Of a DNA stretch of 64,000 nt, positions 1 through 14,600 are shown piece after piece. Source of the stretch: Tubiluchus corallicola (taxonomy: Eukaryota > Priapulida > Priapulimorpha > Priapulimorphida > Tubiluchidae); NCBI GenBank assembly GCA_030141605.1, contig JAQGDQ010000105.1:124001-188000 (forward strand). The letters run 5' to 3'. Each line of letters starts with the position of its first letter. The first letter of the stretch is position 1. The position numbers were made by a program, and so were the translations under genes. Below the pieces are notes generated by a model, which was not told the origin of the DNA, made no database searches, and was given only the letters and a program-made list of their open reading frames with translations.

Positions 1-1340
1 GGACTATTTATATGAGGATTTACTAACAGATGTTAAAATAACTAAGCAGGTGTTCCCACGTACAAGTTGTCAAAACTTGTCAAAACACGAATCGTATAAT
101 AAACTTATATTTAAAATAAAATACATAACCAGCGGAAGGACATCATCCCTAGGTAATAGCAATGTTACTAAAGTTTGCACATTTTTTACAAATACGCGCA
201 AGCAAAATGTAGGTGCGTGCGTGTACAGCAAGCGAGAAACCCATGCTTCGCATTTCGGACTAGTTTTTAATAGTATTCGTTTAGTGTTGCTTAAATATAG
301 GTCTTTAGCTGTTTGCTCTAACTTAGCGTAACTATAAAATTCACCACTAGATGGCGAAGGACGGTTAAATGCTCAGTAGCTGTTAAACCGTAACTGCATA
401 ATGCCTAGAACAAATAATAGCTCGACTGATGAGTTACTATAGAATAACTTAAATTGTGCCAATGATATGCAACGAAGCAATGTTATGACCCAGCTTTGAA
501 AATCTATTATTAAATTAATCCCTGAAAATTAAAAAAAAGTGATCCTTAAAACTGTAAAAACCTGGGATAAATATTTTTATATTAAGCTGTAATACGAATC
601 GCCCGGTAATTTTAGATACGCGTCACCCATAATTAGTATGCCGAAAAATAAGATTTTTAGCGACGTGCGTAAGTAATGTACACGTTGGCATACTGTAGAC
701 CTACAAGAATATTGAAAAACTCAAGAACTACACTCATTATGAGAAAATCTTGTGCTGTCAACGTTTACATAATAGCATAATTACTTTTAATTAGCCAGAA
801 TCAAATGTCAAAACATTAACAATGAGCCTAAACTTTGCCGGTTACCATAACCCAACCTGTCTATATAGCTCTCGTTATGAATTTCTATAATTTTTACAAG
901 TTACATTTTTGAGTATTAATGGCTCACTGCACTATACTTGGTAAATCGTACAAGACTAGCGATGAAGCACTTATGTTAATATGATTACGTAATTTTTGTT
1001 ACCCTAGACCGAGAGATTTGCATTCGATTATTAACATGGAAAAAAGGGTTTAACGATCGGATCTAACTGTGTGAAACTGTGATTATTGTGAACTTCCCCG
1101 TCACTGCCAGCTTTGCGGCCGTAGCGTGGGAAAAGGGCGGCGTAATACAAGGTGTGCATACCAAATAAATTGTTACCTTTACGCTTGTATCTAAACCAAG
1201 GTAGCAAATAGTTTGTTTCGTCACACCAATAATTGTTGTAATTTTCGTGTTTTTACTTTTCAATTGCAATTGGGGAAACAGTGAAAAATCATTAAATTTT
1301 TGGGCACTATTTTCTTGCCTCGGATAAATAGATGTGCTGT
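1..1340. other. upstream intergenic DNA, no gene seen
   Basis: AT-rich sequence 5' of l(2)gl. Open frames here are short (under 95 codons) and show no recognisable domain or splice-bounded coding pattern. The sequence becomes richer in CpG towards 1100-1400, as expected near a promoter. I see no repeat or RNA gene. Confidence 0.5.
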
Positions 1341-1576
1341 GAAGAAAATCGGCTAGTACAGGCGATAAGTCGGCTTTTGGCGCTGGCGATTTTGGTTGTG
1401 TTTTGTGTGGTTAATATTTTGATGTTTCCCGTGGAACTTGTCGTGGCAGGTTATTAGTTTGTTATTTATTTTCCACTTATTCCTAACTACACGTTTGAAT
1501 TAAGACACTGGGTGTTGTGAATTTATCCATTCTACTTTTAATTAATAGTTTGTGCTTCATTAAACAAAGCCGACAG
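1341..1576 (+). other. l(2)gl: probable 5' noncoding exon of l(2)gl
   Basis: The 3' edge is defined by a good donor, CGACAG|GTGAGC, with the intron starting at 1577. The first coding exon has a clear acceptor (TTTTATTTTAG at 2466-2476) and an in-frame stop just before its ATG, so an upstream noncoding exon is required. The 5' edge (transcription start) is a guess; nothing in the sequence fixes it. The intron between them is 900 nt. Confidence 0.45.
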
Positions 1577-2476
1577 GTGAGCTATTTAGGTTAGCGTCCC
1601 GGGGCACCGGTAAAACGAGTTACGCTGGGCAGCATCGTAGCTATCTATGCCGGCATTCATTGAATAATATAGTGTTCTGTAATATGCGCCAGTAGTTGTT
1701 TACACTGTTTTATAATACTGATATTGTAGTTAAAGGAGTACCTTATCCAAGAATATCTGGTCCGAACTGAAATCTATCATAAATTTTTACCTCTGTAATA
1801 CACTGCATAATCGTTTTCATTTTCTAATTTGAATTCAACATTGTCTTTATCGTTGCAGTTGTTATTTTGCTTAGATAGCTTGGGAAGGCCAAACTTTTTT
1901 AGTGCAGTGTAGCTTACAGAATTAGCAAAATCAGATAACTGAAATAAGAACTTTTTGGTGTAGTTAGTCAACAGTTTTAGAAAACTTTCATTCTCTGTTT
2001 TGTTGCAAATTTCCTTTTCCTTAAGTCAGTTTTTGTATATGTTTCTCATATGTATTTAACGTTGGTCTGCAAGACAGAGACTTAAAGTTTATACCTACTT
2101 AATGAAACCGTTCTATATGATAAAATGTAGGTACCTCTCAGAGTAATAAAAAAATAAAGTCTTGACCATGTATTTGCACAATACAGCATTTTATAGACCC
2201 TAAATTTTGCAGTTAGTTATTTAGTAGTTTGCAGTTTAGTAACAAACTTATTTAAATATACTTTAATATACTTTAGGTCTGTTTTGTAAAATTTTCATAA
2301 AACCATTTAACTGTAACTGCAATACAAATTTAAAGCACCCAGTTATTTGGCTAGTAAAAGGTGTTGCCTCAGAGAAGTGGTATAGCCAATATGCTTTGTA
2401 AAACTTATTTAACTGAATGCTTTGCCTTTAGTACGGCACCTATTTTAGCCTTGTGATAATTTTGTTTTTATTTTAG
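1577..2476 (+). other. l(2)gl first intron (5' UTR)
   Basis: Donor GTGAGC, acceptor TTTTATTTTAG. AT-rich; I see no gene or clear repeat inside. Confidence 0.45.
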
Positions 2477-2534
2477 TTACAGTTGGACAACTTGTTGAAC
2501 ATTTTGGATTAGCATTCACATGATCAGCTAGACT

Positions 2535-2669
2535 ATGGATGGAATAGTGAAATTCATTCGATCACATACGTTGCCGACATTGCAGAATCTTCCACATATT
2601 CCTGGTCTTCCCTATCATGAGAGTGAAGCCCGCCAAAAACTTCAAAAAGAGCTATTTGATTTCAAAAAG
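2535..2669 (+). CDS. l(2)gl: l(2)gl coding exon 1 (residues 1-45)
   Basis: The exon probably starts at 2477 after TTTTATTTTAG. The ATG at 2535 is the first in frame, with a TAG six bases upstream (2529-2531). It encodes [14 protein letters not shown] and the conserved [14 protein letters not shown] that precedes TVRHGFP in this family. The donor is AAAAAG|GTAAAT, phase 0. Confidence 0.88.
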
Positions 2670-5600
2670 GTAAATTGGCAAAGAATGGCGGAGTCATTCT
2701 TTCATTAAACCCTTTTGTCCTTGTTTGGGTTTTTGTATAGATGCATTTGCACTGAGATAATTGTTGTAAAAAAATGAAAAAGTGATCATGTGTTTTTACA
2801 AATGACCGAACACTGTCTTTGTCCTTGAAAGCTGAAAAACCACAGAAGGTTCCTAACCAAAAGACCGAACAAATGAAAATCGGTGTCTTGAAACCAACTC
2901 TTCAAGTATGGGAGACGGTAAGTCTGGAAGTCGCATATGGTCTGGACAGTTAGTTGACTGCTTTGTGCTTGTCAATTTCAGCATTGTTCAGCATTGCAGA
3001 GATTAGCTGAATTTGAAACTGAAATATCCAGTTTCTTAAAGAAAGTGCTGGTGTCTTACCCTAGATTAGAATTTATTTGATAGCTATGCAAACACATTCT
3101 GAAAGGGAACATGATTTGCATGTTGGTGTGAAAGTGAGCCTTAACATACGGGTTGCAAAAAACTGTGATTTGCACTTGGTATTAATATTAACTGGCCATT
3201 GAGAAAGTAAATACACTAGCAAACTGAAAATGTGAGTCTAGTTGGAGTTACTAAAATGAGGAGAAAATGGGAGATAATCAACAACCCATGGAACTGCAAA
3301 ACATAATATAAGTCATGCTGTTGGGTGACTATGCTACTGTATACACAGTTGTTTTGCTTATGAAGAGAACTGTAGCAGTTATTCATTGCAAAGATGTGCG
3401 AAAAGAAAGCCTAGTAGTGTCATATCAACTCTGCAAATTATATATGTGTCAGTTATCAGTATCATTGATTAGATTATGACTGTGAATGCCAGAAGTTAAC
3501 AAACTGATGGGTTTGTTTCTCATCAACTGTTGACCCGTCTATTATCCCCTCAGCTCATTAGCTACAGGGTTAATAATTGTTATGAAATAAACCACAATGG
3601 TTTATTAGCTTTTGGCATTCGCAATCATAATGTAATTGCAGACCTCAGCAGACTTTGAAGCTTTTTAATGCATTATTACGATCACACTGAGAATTCATAG
3701 TTATTTTTACATAAAAAAGCTTATAAATTAAATAACTTACCTTTTTCTGGCGAGTATTGAATGCTTGCATTACCATACAGATCGCCATGTTCCGCATCTT
3801 TGCCACAAGTGAGTGAGAATGACGTACGTAGTGCAGAAAGCATCTTTGGTTACCGATGTTTATTTTCAAAACTTGGCGCATTTACCCGCATATTACAGAA
3901 AGGTGACTTAATGACTGCACTCATTACGTCACTCGTCTCACGCAACATTAACTGGCTGTTCTTCAAATTTAATACCGCTAACAAGAAAGTGGTAAAAAAA
4001 CAAAAGAAACAAGTTTTACAATACGTATATAATAAAACGAATTGAGTATTCCTAATAGGAGTAAGATTTTAGGTTGTAACGGCTTATATTATAGGGAGGG
4101 ATTAATTTGACTTTTAATTAATGAGAAAGCATACTGTTATAAACTTTTAAATGTCTAAAACAAGAAACGTTTCTGTTCTAAGGTTCTCGTTGTAACTTGT
4201 AGTTTTGTATGTTACAAAGACTGCTTGACAAGGAATTTCCTATATTTCACTACACCAAATATAATAATAATGCCAGTTCTACAGGCTTTGTGTGATAATG
4301 TAAAAAAACATTTCACACAAGAGAGTAATTAAAAAAACTTGTGGTTGTGCCTTCACATAAATGGTTTGCAGACTCAGCTCATAGTCTGATTGCCACTGAA
4401 GTGTTATTGTTGTTTTATTTCACCTCTGATTACAAGCATATATTATTCTCTTTTCTGGGGATGAGCTGCTGAGGTCCGAGACTGTTGAAGGAAAACAGAG
4501 ATAGACTTATTGAAATAACTAAAAATGCTGACTGATGACTAGTGACTAATCTCTAATGTGGGCGGCACTAATCAGGAGCTACATTAGAATGCACCAGTAA
4601 AGAAAAAGGAAATGCTGTGGGAAGGTCTTGAGAAAAAACTGCAAAGGCAAGTGATGCAGCTGTAAGCACTCAAATCAACATCACTTGACCTATTATTGTC
4701 CTGAACCAATACTGGAACTGAGTAAGTGCCTATTTCAGTACTGGTATGAGAAGCATTGCTTCTGGCCAAAATTAGCAAATACTGCTGTTAACTATCTCAC
4801 AATCTCAACTGCTTCAGGCTGCTACCATATTATTTGCTGTGCACAGCTTAACAGATTAATGTATCAGAGAATGAAAGAGGCTCACTGACGGTCACATACA
4901 ATACTTTCTGGTCATTGACCATAATTTTTTATGTGGCCCATTGTTAAAATGAAAAAAAAAATGGAATTTATTAGTTTTAATATCACTTATTAAATTCTTT
5001 TAATTTATTATGTGGCCCATTGTTAAAATGAAAAAAAATGAAATTTATTAATTTTAATATCACTTATTAAATTTATGGAAGAAGTTATTATTAATCGATA
5101 ACTTTTATATTCAGATGCAGCAAACTATACTTGGCATGTCTCTAACACTTCCCGATACTACCAACACGTTATCACCTCATCGCGAAAGAATTGTCAAATG
5201 GTGACATAATTTAAGAAAATTATGAATTTGTGTTCTTTGGGATTTCAAATCTACTATTTCAAATCATGGACTTTTGCCCCTATGTTTTTTCAATTATTAT
5301 GTACCAGTATTTTTCATTTTACTATTAATTTTTTATGTTTTATTTAGCTTCTCTCGGCTGCTCCGCCGGTCTAACGGCTAACTAGCGGCCAAACCGGCTA
5401 GACAATATTGATTTGAGCGTTTTCCAGTTTGCAGTACAGCTAAGCGTGTTATAAAACCCATTGGAAGGCACGGCTTGAAACGCTGGTTAACACGATTGCT
5501 TAATGTTTATAACTCTATGCTGTTTTCTCAAAGTTTTCTAAGGCAGCACTCATAGCGATAATATGATCGAGTTATATAAACGTTCTGTCACTGCTGTTAC

Positions 5601-8600
5601 ATCAGAGCTCCACTTTCACGAACCTGTTTAAGATACTGGTTGTCTCTCATGGTTTATTCATATCATGCTGGTTGCTTGGACACGAACTAGGACTTTGGTG
5701 CTGTGCACCCAGCAGTACTGTCTGACCGTCGTACCATGTCTGGTTGCCTGGATACAAACTAGGACTTTGGTGCTGTGCATCCACTCCCAGTAATAATTGT
5801 CTGACTAATGTTAGACCTGCAATTTTATAGCTGTAATCATAAAAAACAACTTTTAAATGGTTCCTCGTTGTTTGTGAAACTAGTCTAATTCTCATAAGAA
5901 ATGAATATATATGCATTTCAAATTATTTGCTTTGGAAGAGTTAGTTTTGATAGCTTTCTAACAATAGAAGCACAAGTATATAGCCAGTCGCCATGATTTT
6001 GTGATTATACTGATTTGGTCTGGCTAGATCAGTAATCTCCTACTGGGCCAGACTGGGTGTTTGAACGTGCCGAGTTGAATGCACTTGCGTAGAGGCATTC
6101 TACAGCAGTCACCACGCAATGACTCACGACTGCCTTAGCATAAAGGAAATAGTATGACTCATCCAGTAAACATTTATCACTCTACCACGTATGGAATTAT
6201 TATTATTAGGAAGGTTGTGTAAACGTCTGTACCCGTGTGACATAACCATTCGAATTAATGTCCTGTCAGTTGACACCCGGTGGGACAATCAGGTTGAGTA
6301 ATCTGGCTCTCCAGATCAATAATACGCGTGCTTAACAGCTATTCACTGATGCTATTATTACACAAATGTACTTGGCAGATACTAGATAATAGGGTCTGTG
6401 CAATCTTCCACCCAATATAATCTGAGACATGTGTTGTGACTTGCGACGTACAGTTCGTCAGCCCGAATGTAAACAATATTAGGCTTGGGTGTAACATTAA
6501 ATCTAGCACTGTATTTCACAATTTAGAACTCTTATATTAGACCCAAAGGATCTTTAACGCGTTATAATTTTATTTTGCTTGAAGTGTCCATTTCAGATAT
6601 TGTAATTGAGCTACTTCCAATTCTTAAAATTTAGCTTCTCATTGAGCTTCTTTGTATCAGTTATGATCAGAACTCGCTCTACACATTTATCTGGGAAGGA
6701 GGGTATTTGAACCAGTTTCTTATCTCTGACTCTCCTAGGTTCTCTAACACCCTTGGGGGTGTGTTCAATTCACTCTTTTGAAGGGAGTTATCGACATGGT
6801 TTTGGAGACAATACTAGGATCACTTTCTAATGACACTTGTTATGCATAGAGCCACTTACTTTTGAGGAAAATGTCCAATTTAAGGTAGTTTGTCTTCAGT
6901 TTTTACGAATTTAGGTGCCGCCTTGGCCTCCGCGTCCCAGTTTGCCGTCTGTCCTTCATATACGTCAAATTTTCCCGTATGCAGAGTTCAGCCAGTTGTG
7001 TCATATGGCCTATTTAATAATGCACATATGCATTAACCGGTGGTCCCCTATCCATCCTCTGACAGGTCGTCCTTTAATCACTTAAAATATGTCAGGTGGT
7101 CTTTTATCCATAGTGGGCATTTGACCTTAGTCCTTTGACTTGTGATCCCTTGTCTGGTAGCCTTTTGACCGCCACCATTTCATATACATGTATGTGCATT
7201 GTCTTCAGTCTAATTTCAGTCTTCAGTCTATACAATTGCTTTTATTTTTTATGTAATTGTATGTATTTATCTATGTGTGACACTAATATTTGATGGTTTA
7301 ATTATTGATGTATTGAGCCTGAAAATAGAGGCGTAATAAAATATTTATCATCATCATCATGTCTAATTTGTCGCCTGTGATGTAAATTTCAGCGGTTAAA
7401 AACGTTAGTGTTTGGCTGTCATCCCTCGGTCATCGCAGTATATGTAATTCTGTTCTATAATTGAAAAAAAATCTGGCTGCTGTTGCGTTATGTTTATATA
7501 ATATATAATTATAAGTTCCATATACCTAAGCCAGGACATTGTTGAAATTGCTTTTCTAGTGTTAACCTTACGGACGCCTGCTGCACTACGATTCTTGAAA
7601 AAAATCCCTGTTATATACTAGTATAAGAGCTAAATTCCTATCATGACCTTGTTCATATTTTGTGACCTAGAGATATCTTCTGAGAACTCTGCCAATACAG
7701 TCCACCCTAATGACATACGGCCTGTGTCTTTTTTCTGAAGCGCGGAGCTTTAACGACGACCTAGAAGCAAGCATTTGGTTCGTTGAAAAACTAGTAAGAG
7801 ATTAGCGAGCGCAGTGTCATCTCCACATGTTTTTAAAACGTATGCTCTTAACTGCGAATTTGATTTCGATTGGTTGGCTCTGGATATTCCATATTAATTT
7901 TAGAGTGGTTGTGTGCGTGCTTATGTATTATAGGTTTTACATAATACCCACCCACCCAGTATCTTCTATATGCTCGCAATATTCCATGCTTACCTGTAAT
8001 TATTGTGTGTAGTACTTAGACATCCTGTGGATCAAAGTTCTGGATATGTAAGTATTTTAAAGTTGTTGTTAATTGATCCGGCGACTAATTTTTACATAAA
8101 CATAGTTAAACAAAAAATGTAGTCAGTTAGAATAGCGGAATTTCTGAATGAACTACAGACGTTTTATTACGTGTGTCTTCGTGGTGTCCACCAGGTTACG
8201 TCGTTTTTTTCAAACACCCCCGCAGCGAGGTTCGTTTAGCGGGAGATGGGAATGGTTTAAATTTCTTTTGTATGTTTATGCTCGTATATTACGTGGTCAT
8301 TTCAAGATTTTTAAGTGTGTATTAAAATACAATAAATGTTGTTCGATGATTAGTTTTTCCTTCAAACATTTCCTAATGACAACAAATGACTTGTGATTTT
8401 CTTATTTTTAAAGTTCCGAAACTCGCGCAGCTACATGTTAATCATGCAATGATTCACATGTAGTAATTTGAATAAATATCAAACCTATGAAAAGCCAGCG
8501 AACACCATCCTTTTCAAAAATTTTCGAATTAATTTTATTACAAAAATGCTCATATCTATGTTCATGTTAAAAAAAACAGAAAACTCTATCCTCAAGTCTA

Positions 8601-11600
8601 TTTAATAAAAACAATCTTTTGTCTGTTAGTCTTGTACACAGCTTACAAATAGTGGTCCTTTGACTGGTGGGCCTCTGTCCACCCCCTAACAGTAACAGGT
8701 TGTCTTTTGACCATTTTAAAGTATTGAAGCTGGCCATTTGACAGGTAGTCTTTTGTCTGGTGCTCCTTTGACGCCCCCTCCCCACCTCACCATAGTGATA
8801 GACAATAAAATAATCGTCTTGTTAAATATTGCTAACATGCCCAAAATTGTTTTTGAACGGTTTACCCAAGGAGACATTCCTTTAGAATTAGCCATATCTC
8901 TGGGAGCTAAACATCTTCATTCAGAAGAGAACGTGAGAAATTCGCGTTTAGTAGTTTACAATGTTCAACGATCGTCATAACGCGAGCGTTGTTGTGAAAG
9001 TCAATATTGCAATGGCAGTCTGATGTGTAATCGTTTTATACGTATGTAACTGCCTGGTGTACTGTACGACATTTTATTGTTCATTTGAGGGTTGTTAACA
9101 TTGTATAAACAACTTGTTTTATTATGCTCAGCTTTCATGCTTACCATGGCGCTAGATAATAAATTCAGCATCTAGGTTATTTAGTATGTTTCATGTGGTA
9201 AATTAAATTGCATTACTAGGTTTTTTTCTTAAACCTTTTTCAGTTTTTTTTTCTGAAGATTTAAAGTAAAGCTTAGAAATTTTGCATTTCTTATTCGAAA
9301 GAGTGTCAGCTATGCCAAAAGAATGTAACAAAGTCCATAGGTCAGATATTAACCTTATTTATTTATTTTTATTTAGACTGTACGTCATGGATTTCCTTCC
9401 AAGCCCAGTGCCGTGGCTTACGATCCTGAGCTCAACATTTTGGCTATCGGAACCAAATCAGGACAGATCAGAATGTATCCTTTCGTAAATAAAATATTTT
9501 ATCATAATAAGTTCTAATGCTTATTATGTACAGTTTTAACAATTTTTGCACAAAAAAATGCACTGGATGAAGTGGACGAAATTTGACATTACAAATGCAC
9601 ATCAAGCACATTTATCAGATTAGTTAACATAGAAGCCAAGCATCAAGAAAATCGCAGTTTCAGTGGCTGGCCAGAAATGGCTAAATGCTTGTTTAAATTA
9701 ATAAAAAAATTAAGCAAATTTCACAAAAAATTGCGAACGCTGGCAACATTCCAAGGTACTTCGCAAACTGGCGTAATAGTAAGAAACATCTTATTAGAAA
9801 TAAACAGTTTATTAGCATACTTTTGATTTTTATTGAGTAAAACTGTGGAAATGAATTTTTGGTTTAGTATGAAACAGTGGCAAATGTGAATACATGTTCA
9901 AGCTCGTTATTCGTATTATAACATTACTGTACGTTCTGTAACGTCCGTAGAACTTACCTCAATGGTAGTGGAAGTTACAGTGCACTTCGGTCTGTTTTTC
10001 TTGGCACTTGCAGTTCTTTGCTAAAGTTTGCTTCTATTTAGATGTGCGCGCTTTTATCTTGTAAGTGGGCTGTACAGGCTTACACATACTGACCAAGCAT
10101 AATACGTGTATTTGCTCACGTTGGTAAATACACGTCGATTTGGGTAAATAAGTACCGATTATCAATTCTTTTGCCAGGAACCTATTTCTTGACGAGCCGC
10201 ATACAGTCTGTTTTACAAAGGAAGTTGTTAAATCACCATCCATCGGTAGAGGTCCCCTGGGTAGGGCACTTGAACCTACTGATTTTCTAACCCATAACTA
10301 CTGAGTGAACACATCAGTTGAGGAATTGCGATATTAATTGATACATAGTGGTAGAGTCGATATGTGGGACCGGTAAAAGATTAGTGCTCACGGCACTATC
10401 TAGCTTCCGGCGAAGACTGTGACCTATATTTCTGATATAGCTTTCACATTCCTAACTTTTGCAATTAGGGGCTGACGGTGTAAGAGGTGCGATAGTGAAA
10501 CTATTTGACATTAGGCGAGGGTCTCTTGAGTAACCGCCCGTCTTGTCTTTACCTCCATGTCCAAAATGTAAATGCACTGCTTGCTCCATTTCAGCTAAGT
10601 ACTGTAAAGCCAGTTCCATTGATCGCTTCAACCTCTTTAATTCTAATTACATGTAATAGATTAAATGTCGTGGTTTCGTAAAATTTTCGGAAAGGCTATT
10701 TATAATCTGTTTTAAAGTGCTTTTTCATATGCAACATCAACTGCTTTGCGTGTCATAGTTTTCGTCTGGCTCAACTCTTCGCGTGCTCTAATATTTTCTA
10801 ACTAATAAAATGGGTGGCTTCTCAGAATATATCATTCTAGTACACGAGTCTGCTGTATCAGTATCCAGACAGTACGGTGCTCGCTGCAAGTCATCCAGGG
10901 TTTCTCGGTATAACGTATTGATTGCCGTGTTTTCTTCTGCAGCAGTTTTAGGGCCTGTCTGTCGATATAAATTAGGCAGCCTGCTGCTAGTGCTTTTTCT
11001 TCCCGTGACATAAAACCGATACCTTTCTCCATAAATTCTCGGTAAAAGTTCTAGTGGTCGAATGATGGTATTCGCATGCATGGCAGAGGACTGAAGGGCG
11101 TTGGCGAGCTGGCCAGGGAGTTTGGCTTCATAGAATAGGGTTAACACTGTTATCGTAATAATGGATTTTGCCTTATTGTGGGAATAGTAACGCAAACATT
11201 CTGTACCTCTAGTTTTTACACTTTAATCCTGAAATTCATTATCACGTCTTGGTCTGCTTTTGCAAACTTTAAAACCATAAAAAGGTCCTAAATTCATCTT
11301 GTCAATTTAGTATGCTACGGGACTGCTAGCAATTAAGTTTGAGAAAGTGACACACATCTAGTTGGCATCACGTAGGTGCAATAGCTACATGTTTAGAAAC
11401 TACTACTGTTTTCTACTACTGTATGGATGACAGGCAGTGATCTGTAGGAGGATTTAGTTCCTTGCTGTTATCATGGCACACAGCGTTGCTGGGTCTGCCG
11501 ACCTATGAACAAGATTCAGAGCCGCTGATATCACTATGCCACACCACGATACCCATTCAAGTAATTCACTTTATTCTAGCAACTTTAGTTGATTCACTCA

Positions 11601-14600
11601 AACATATATAATTACAATTCAGCAATGTGCAAATTTATAACAGTTGTCTAGAAAGTATATGGTACAGTAGCATAAAAAAGTAATTCATTTTAAGCACATT
11701 CCAGTTTGCTTTGCCAGTTGGTCAAGTTAGTTGTTTTACATATTACGTTTCTCTGATTAAGCATGAGTTTTTTATATACTCACATTTGTCTGATTAATTC
11801 ATATGCTTGGGATTTGCCTGCGAAATAAATTAGAAATTAATTAAAAACAAAAAAAATCATTTGTAAGTGACAGTTTAATGAGGCAGTCTTGTGTTATTGT
11901 TTCTAATTCTATATGTTTTCGTGCACGATATTAATAAGAATTAAACACAATACAGCCTTTGTCATTGTGGTCATGTTAGTTTATACTGTTCATTTTGGTT
12001 ACTGTGCTGTACCCTTTTTTGATCATTTGATGTCATGCAAGCATGCGACCGATCCAGAATTTCACAGCCTCCTAACTTTCTTGTGTTTCTTTACTTTTCA
12101 TAAGAAAGAATAGTTCCTCAACTGGATAGCAAGGCATAAACGCTTCAGATCCCGCGTCATGCTTTGTGAGTGAGTCTTAGTAGTTTATTTTCCATTTACC
12201 TGCTGCTCCTCACTCTTTCCAACGTTTAACGTATTTTGAATTTGAAAGGCAAATGCCCATTAAAGCTGTTTACTATAAATAAACCAACTTTACTCGCTTA
12301 GTACAAGGTTTGCCAAAGTTTATATTCTAAACAGTGCACGTAATGTTAATTCAGCATTAGAAATTGTTAGGAACCTTGGACTTGGTCCAATAACAATGTA
12401 CCTGAGCAAATACAGGTATAGCCAACAATAACCAACCTACAATAGACAACGTTTCTCCAGAGAGGGAGAGAGAGGCCCAGACTATTGATTGACCAAGGCT
12501 ACTGAACTCGAGAAGTGCTTCAGTTCAGAGAAGTAATGGATTGTTGTAGACGGCCGGCTTGCATGTTTTTAATGCCGGACGTAACTACTTGATAAACTGG
12601 TTAAATTGCAAGTTGCGAGTGAATGCTTCTGTGGATATTATTGTGTGGCGCTTCTTTCCAGCATAATATAGTAATAGAAAACAACGACAATTACATTTTT
12701 ATAGCTTCAACAGCACTTTAATTTCTCGTTGTGGAATTTCAAATTGGTTTTGGGCAAACTTGTTTAGTTTGCACGTTAGTTTGCTTAGTTAGTTAGTACT
12801 ATTTAATTGTAGTTATCGATTTTTTAACCTAGTTGTACTCTATTCTACTGTAGCTTCACTGTACAGCTTATAGCAAGGCGTTTAAAACTATTAGAATTTT
12901 CTAATACCAGCCTTCTAATGTAGATGTTTTTGGTCATTCTACCGAAACATAAAACCTTTGCAAGACAAAATTGCGCTGCTCTTGTTTAAATAATTGGCTG
13001 ATGAAGTCATATGTATGATGAGCAAAACATATGAAGTCACAGTAGCATTAAATTTTTAGTCTTTTATAAGTTTTATTTCTAAGCATTGCGAAATGTGAGT
13101 TTTGTATTTGAGGCATGGTTAATCCCATTTTGTTTTGCGTCAGTTCCCATCTCCAATACTAAATTCGGCACGTAACGCTAGTGTTGTTTAGCTGTGTCGC
13201 ACATCATCCACTTCAACGGCCAACGTGGCAGGCGTTCATGTCTGTTTGAGTTACCCTTTGTCGCTTTGAGCAGTCCTTTAGAGTGGCTTATAATTAAATT
13301 GTCTGTAATTACGGCGTATCCCATAATCTTTTTCACCAATACAGCTGTATGATAATGAACTTCTCTGTGTAGCCAAATGTTAAAAACGCTCAACATTCGC
13401 TGAAAAGCCCGCGCGTTTAAATCGATCTCGCGACACTCGCACAATATTTACGTTTCCATGTGTTCTGTTCAATGCTTTGCACTTTTCGGTAATATATTAT
13501 TTTGGCGTCCATGTCAGTTATTCATAATCTTTGTGTACACATGATTCTGACACACGCTACTTGAGGCATTTGTGTAATCCGCGCTAGGAAAATGGTTGCT
13601 ACTCAAACTAATTTTCTACAGCAATTTTAACATCAGTCACTTTTTTCACTAGCACAGGCCACAGTAATAAGCTGAAGAATCAATCAATCGAACATAAATA
13701 ACTGTGCTAGTGTTGTTTCTTAAACTTCTTTATATTTTTTTAGAAAGTGAACTCTTATTTTAATATTATCAAATTAAAATATATAATTTATGCCATCTGC
13801 TTGCACTATACCAGAGATTTTATTTTCTGCTACGCTTAATCGAGATGGAAGAGTATACACAAAAACGTGTCCTGCGCATAGTGTGGCGCCGCCCTGCAGC
13901 CACTATAGGTAGCTAGGTTTACACACGTATGACGTAACATTTAAAAAGGTACTTTTAGCCATTTAAACCTGCGATAAAAATTATCACAAATACTTTTCCA
14001 GTATGTAGAAGCTCTAGAAATAAATACTGATGCAGTGATTATAAGAGAAAATCGTCATACCATTTTCATCATTCATGTCTTACAGTACCGAGCTTTAAAT
14101 TAGGACGTTATATTAGGCCAGTTATACCCAATTACACTATGAAACTTGCGTACGGTCACTCAACAGAAATCTTTGCACTTATAAAATGTAATTTATGCAG
14201 TTGCTTTTGATCCGTGAGCACTAGCATCATGGATCTAGGAAAACCCATACCGTAGGAGAACTGATTTTTCATCATCTCATTATGCATCCAGTTTGCCACA
14301 TTTAATTCATTTTAACTCGCAAACGCAGAGTACTAGAGTCAGGAAACTTGCAGGGTAGATACTGTACCTGGGGTAGTGAGTAACATACAGACATTTTGAT
14401 GCCTGTATGTTACAGATACAAACACATTAATGCACAAAATATTTATTTATAAAATCCATTAATATTTAAAATAATCATTTTTACTACTTAAAATAATTTA
14501 TAAATTAAATGGCGGTTAACAAACACTTCATATGTTAGGTGGCGCATAAATTTTATGTGGACTACAACACATAAAAAGGTTAATTTTTTTAGAAACATGC

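Larger units (their letters stand above)
2670..9376 (+). other. l(2)gl intron 1 (coding), 6.7 kb
   Basis: This contains two short tandem duplications (4930-5073 and 5668-5779) and two clusters of a degenerate TGACAGGTGGTCCTTT-like minisatellite (7020-7190 and 8650-8790). A short ATG-led open segment with a GTAAGT donor lies at 2873-2917. No other coding evidence; the open frames on both strands near 3645-4045 lack splice support and domains. Confidence 0.7.

Noticed and set aside
3645-4045. Overlapping open frames on both strands in l(2)gl intron 1
   Set aside because: Neither resembles a known protein and neither has phase-compatible splice sites to l(2)gl exons.
10788-11195. 135-codon open frame on the - strand in l(2)gl intron 2
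   Set aside because: No domain, signal or splice support; a chance frame of this length is plausible in a 64-kb window. It could be a transposon scrap, but nothing identifies it.
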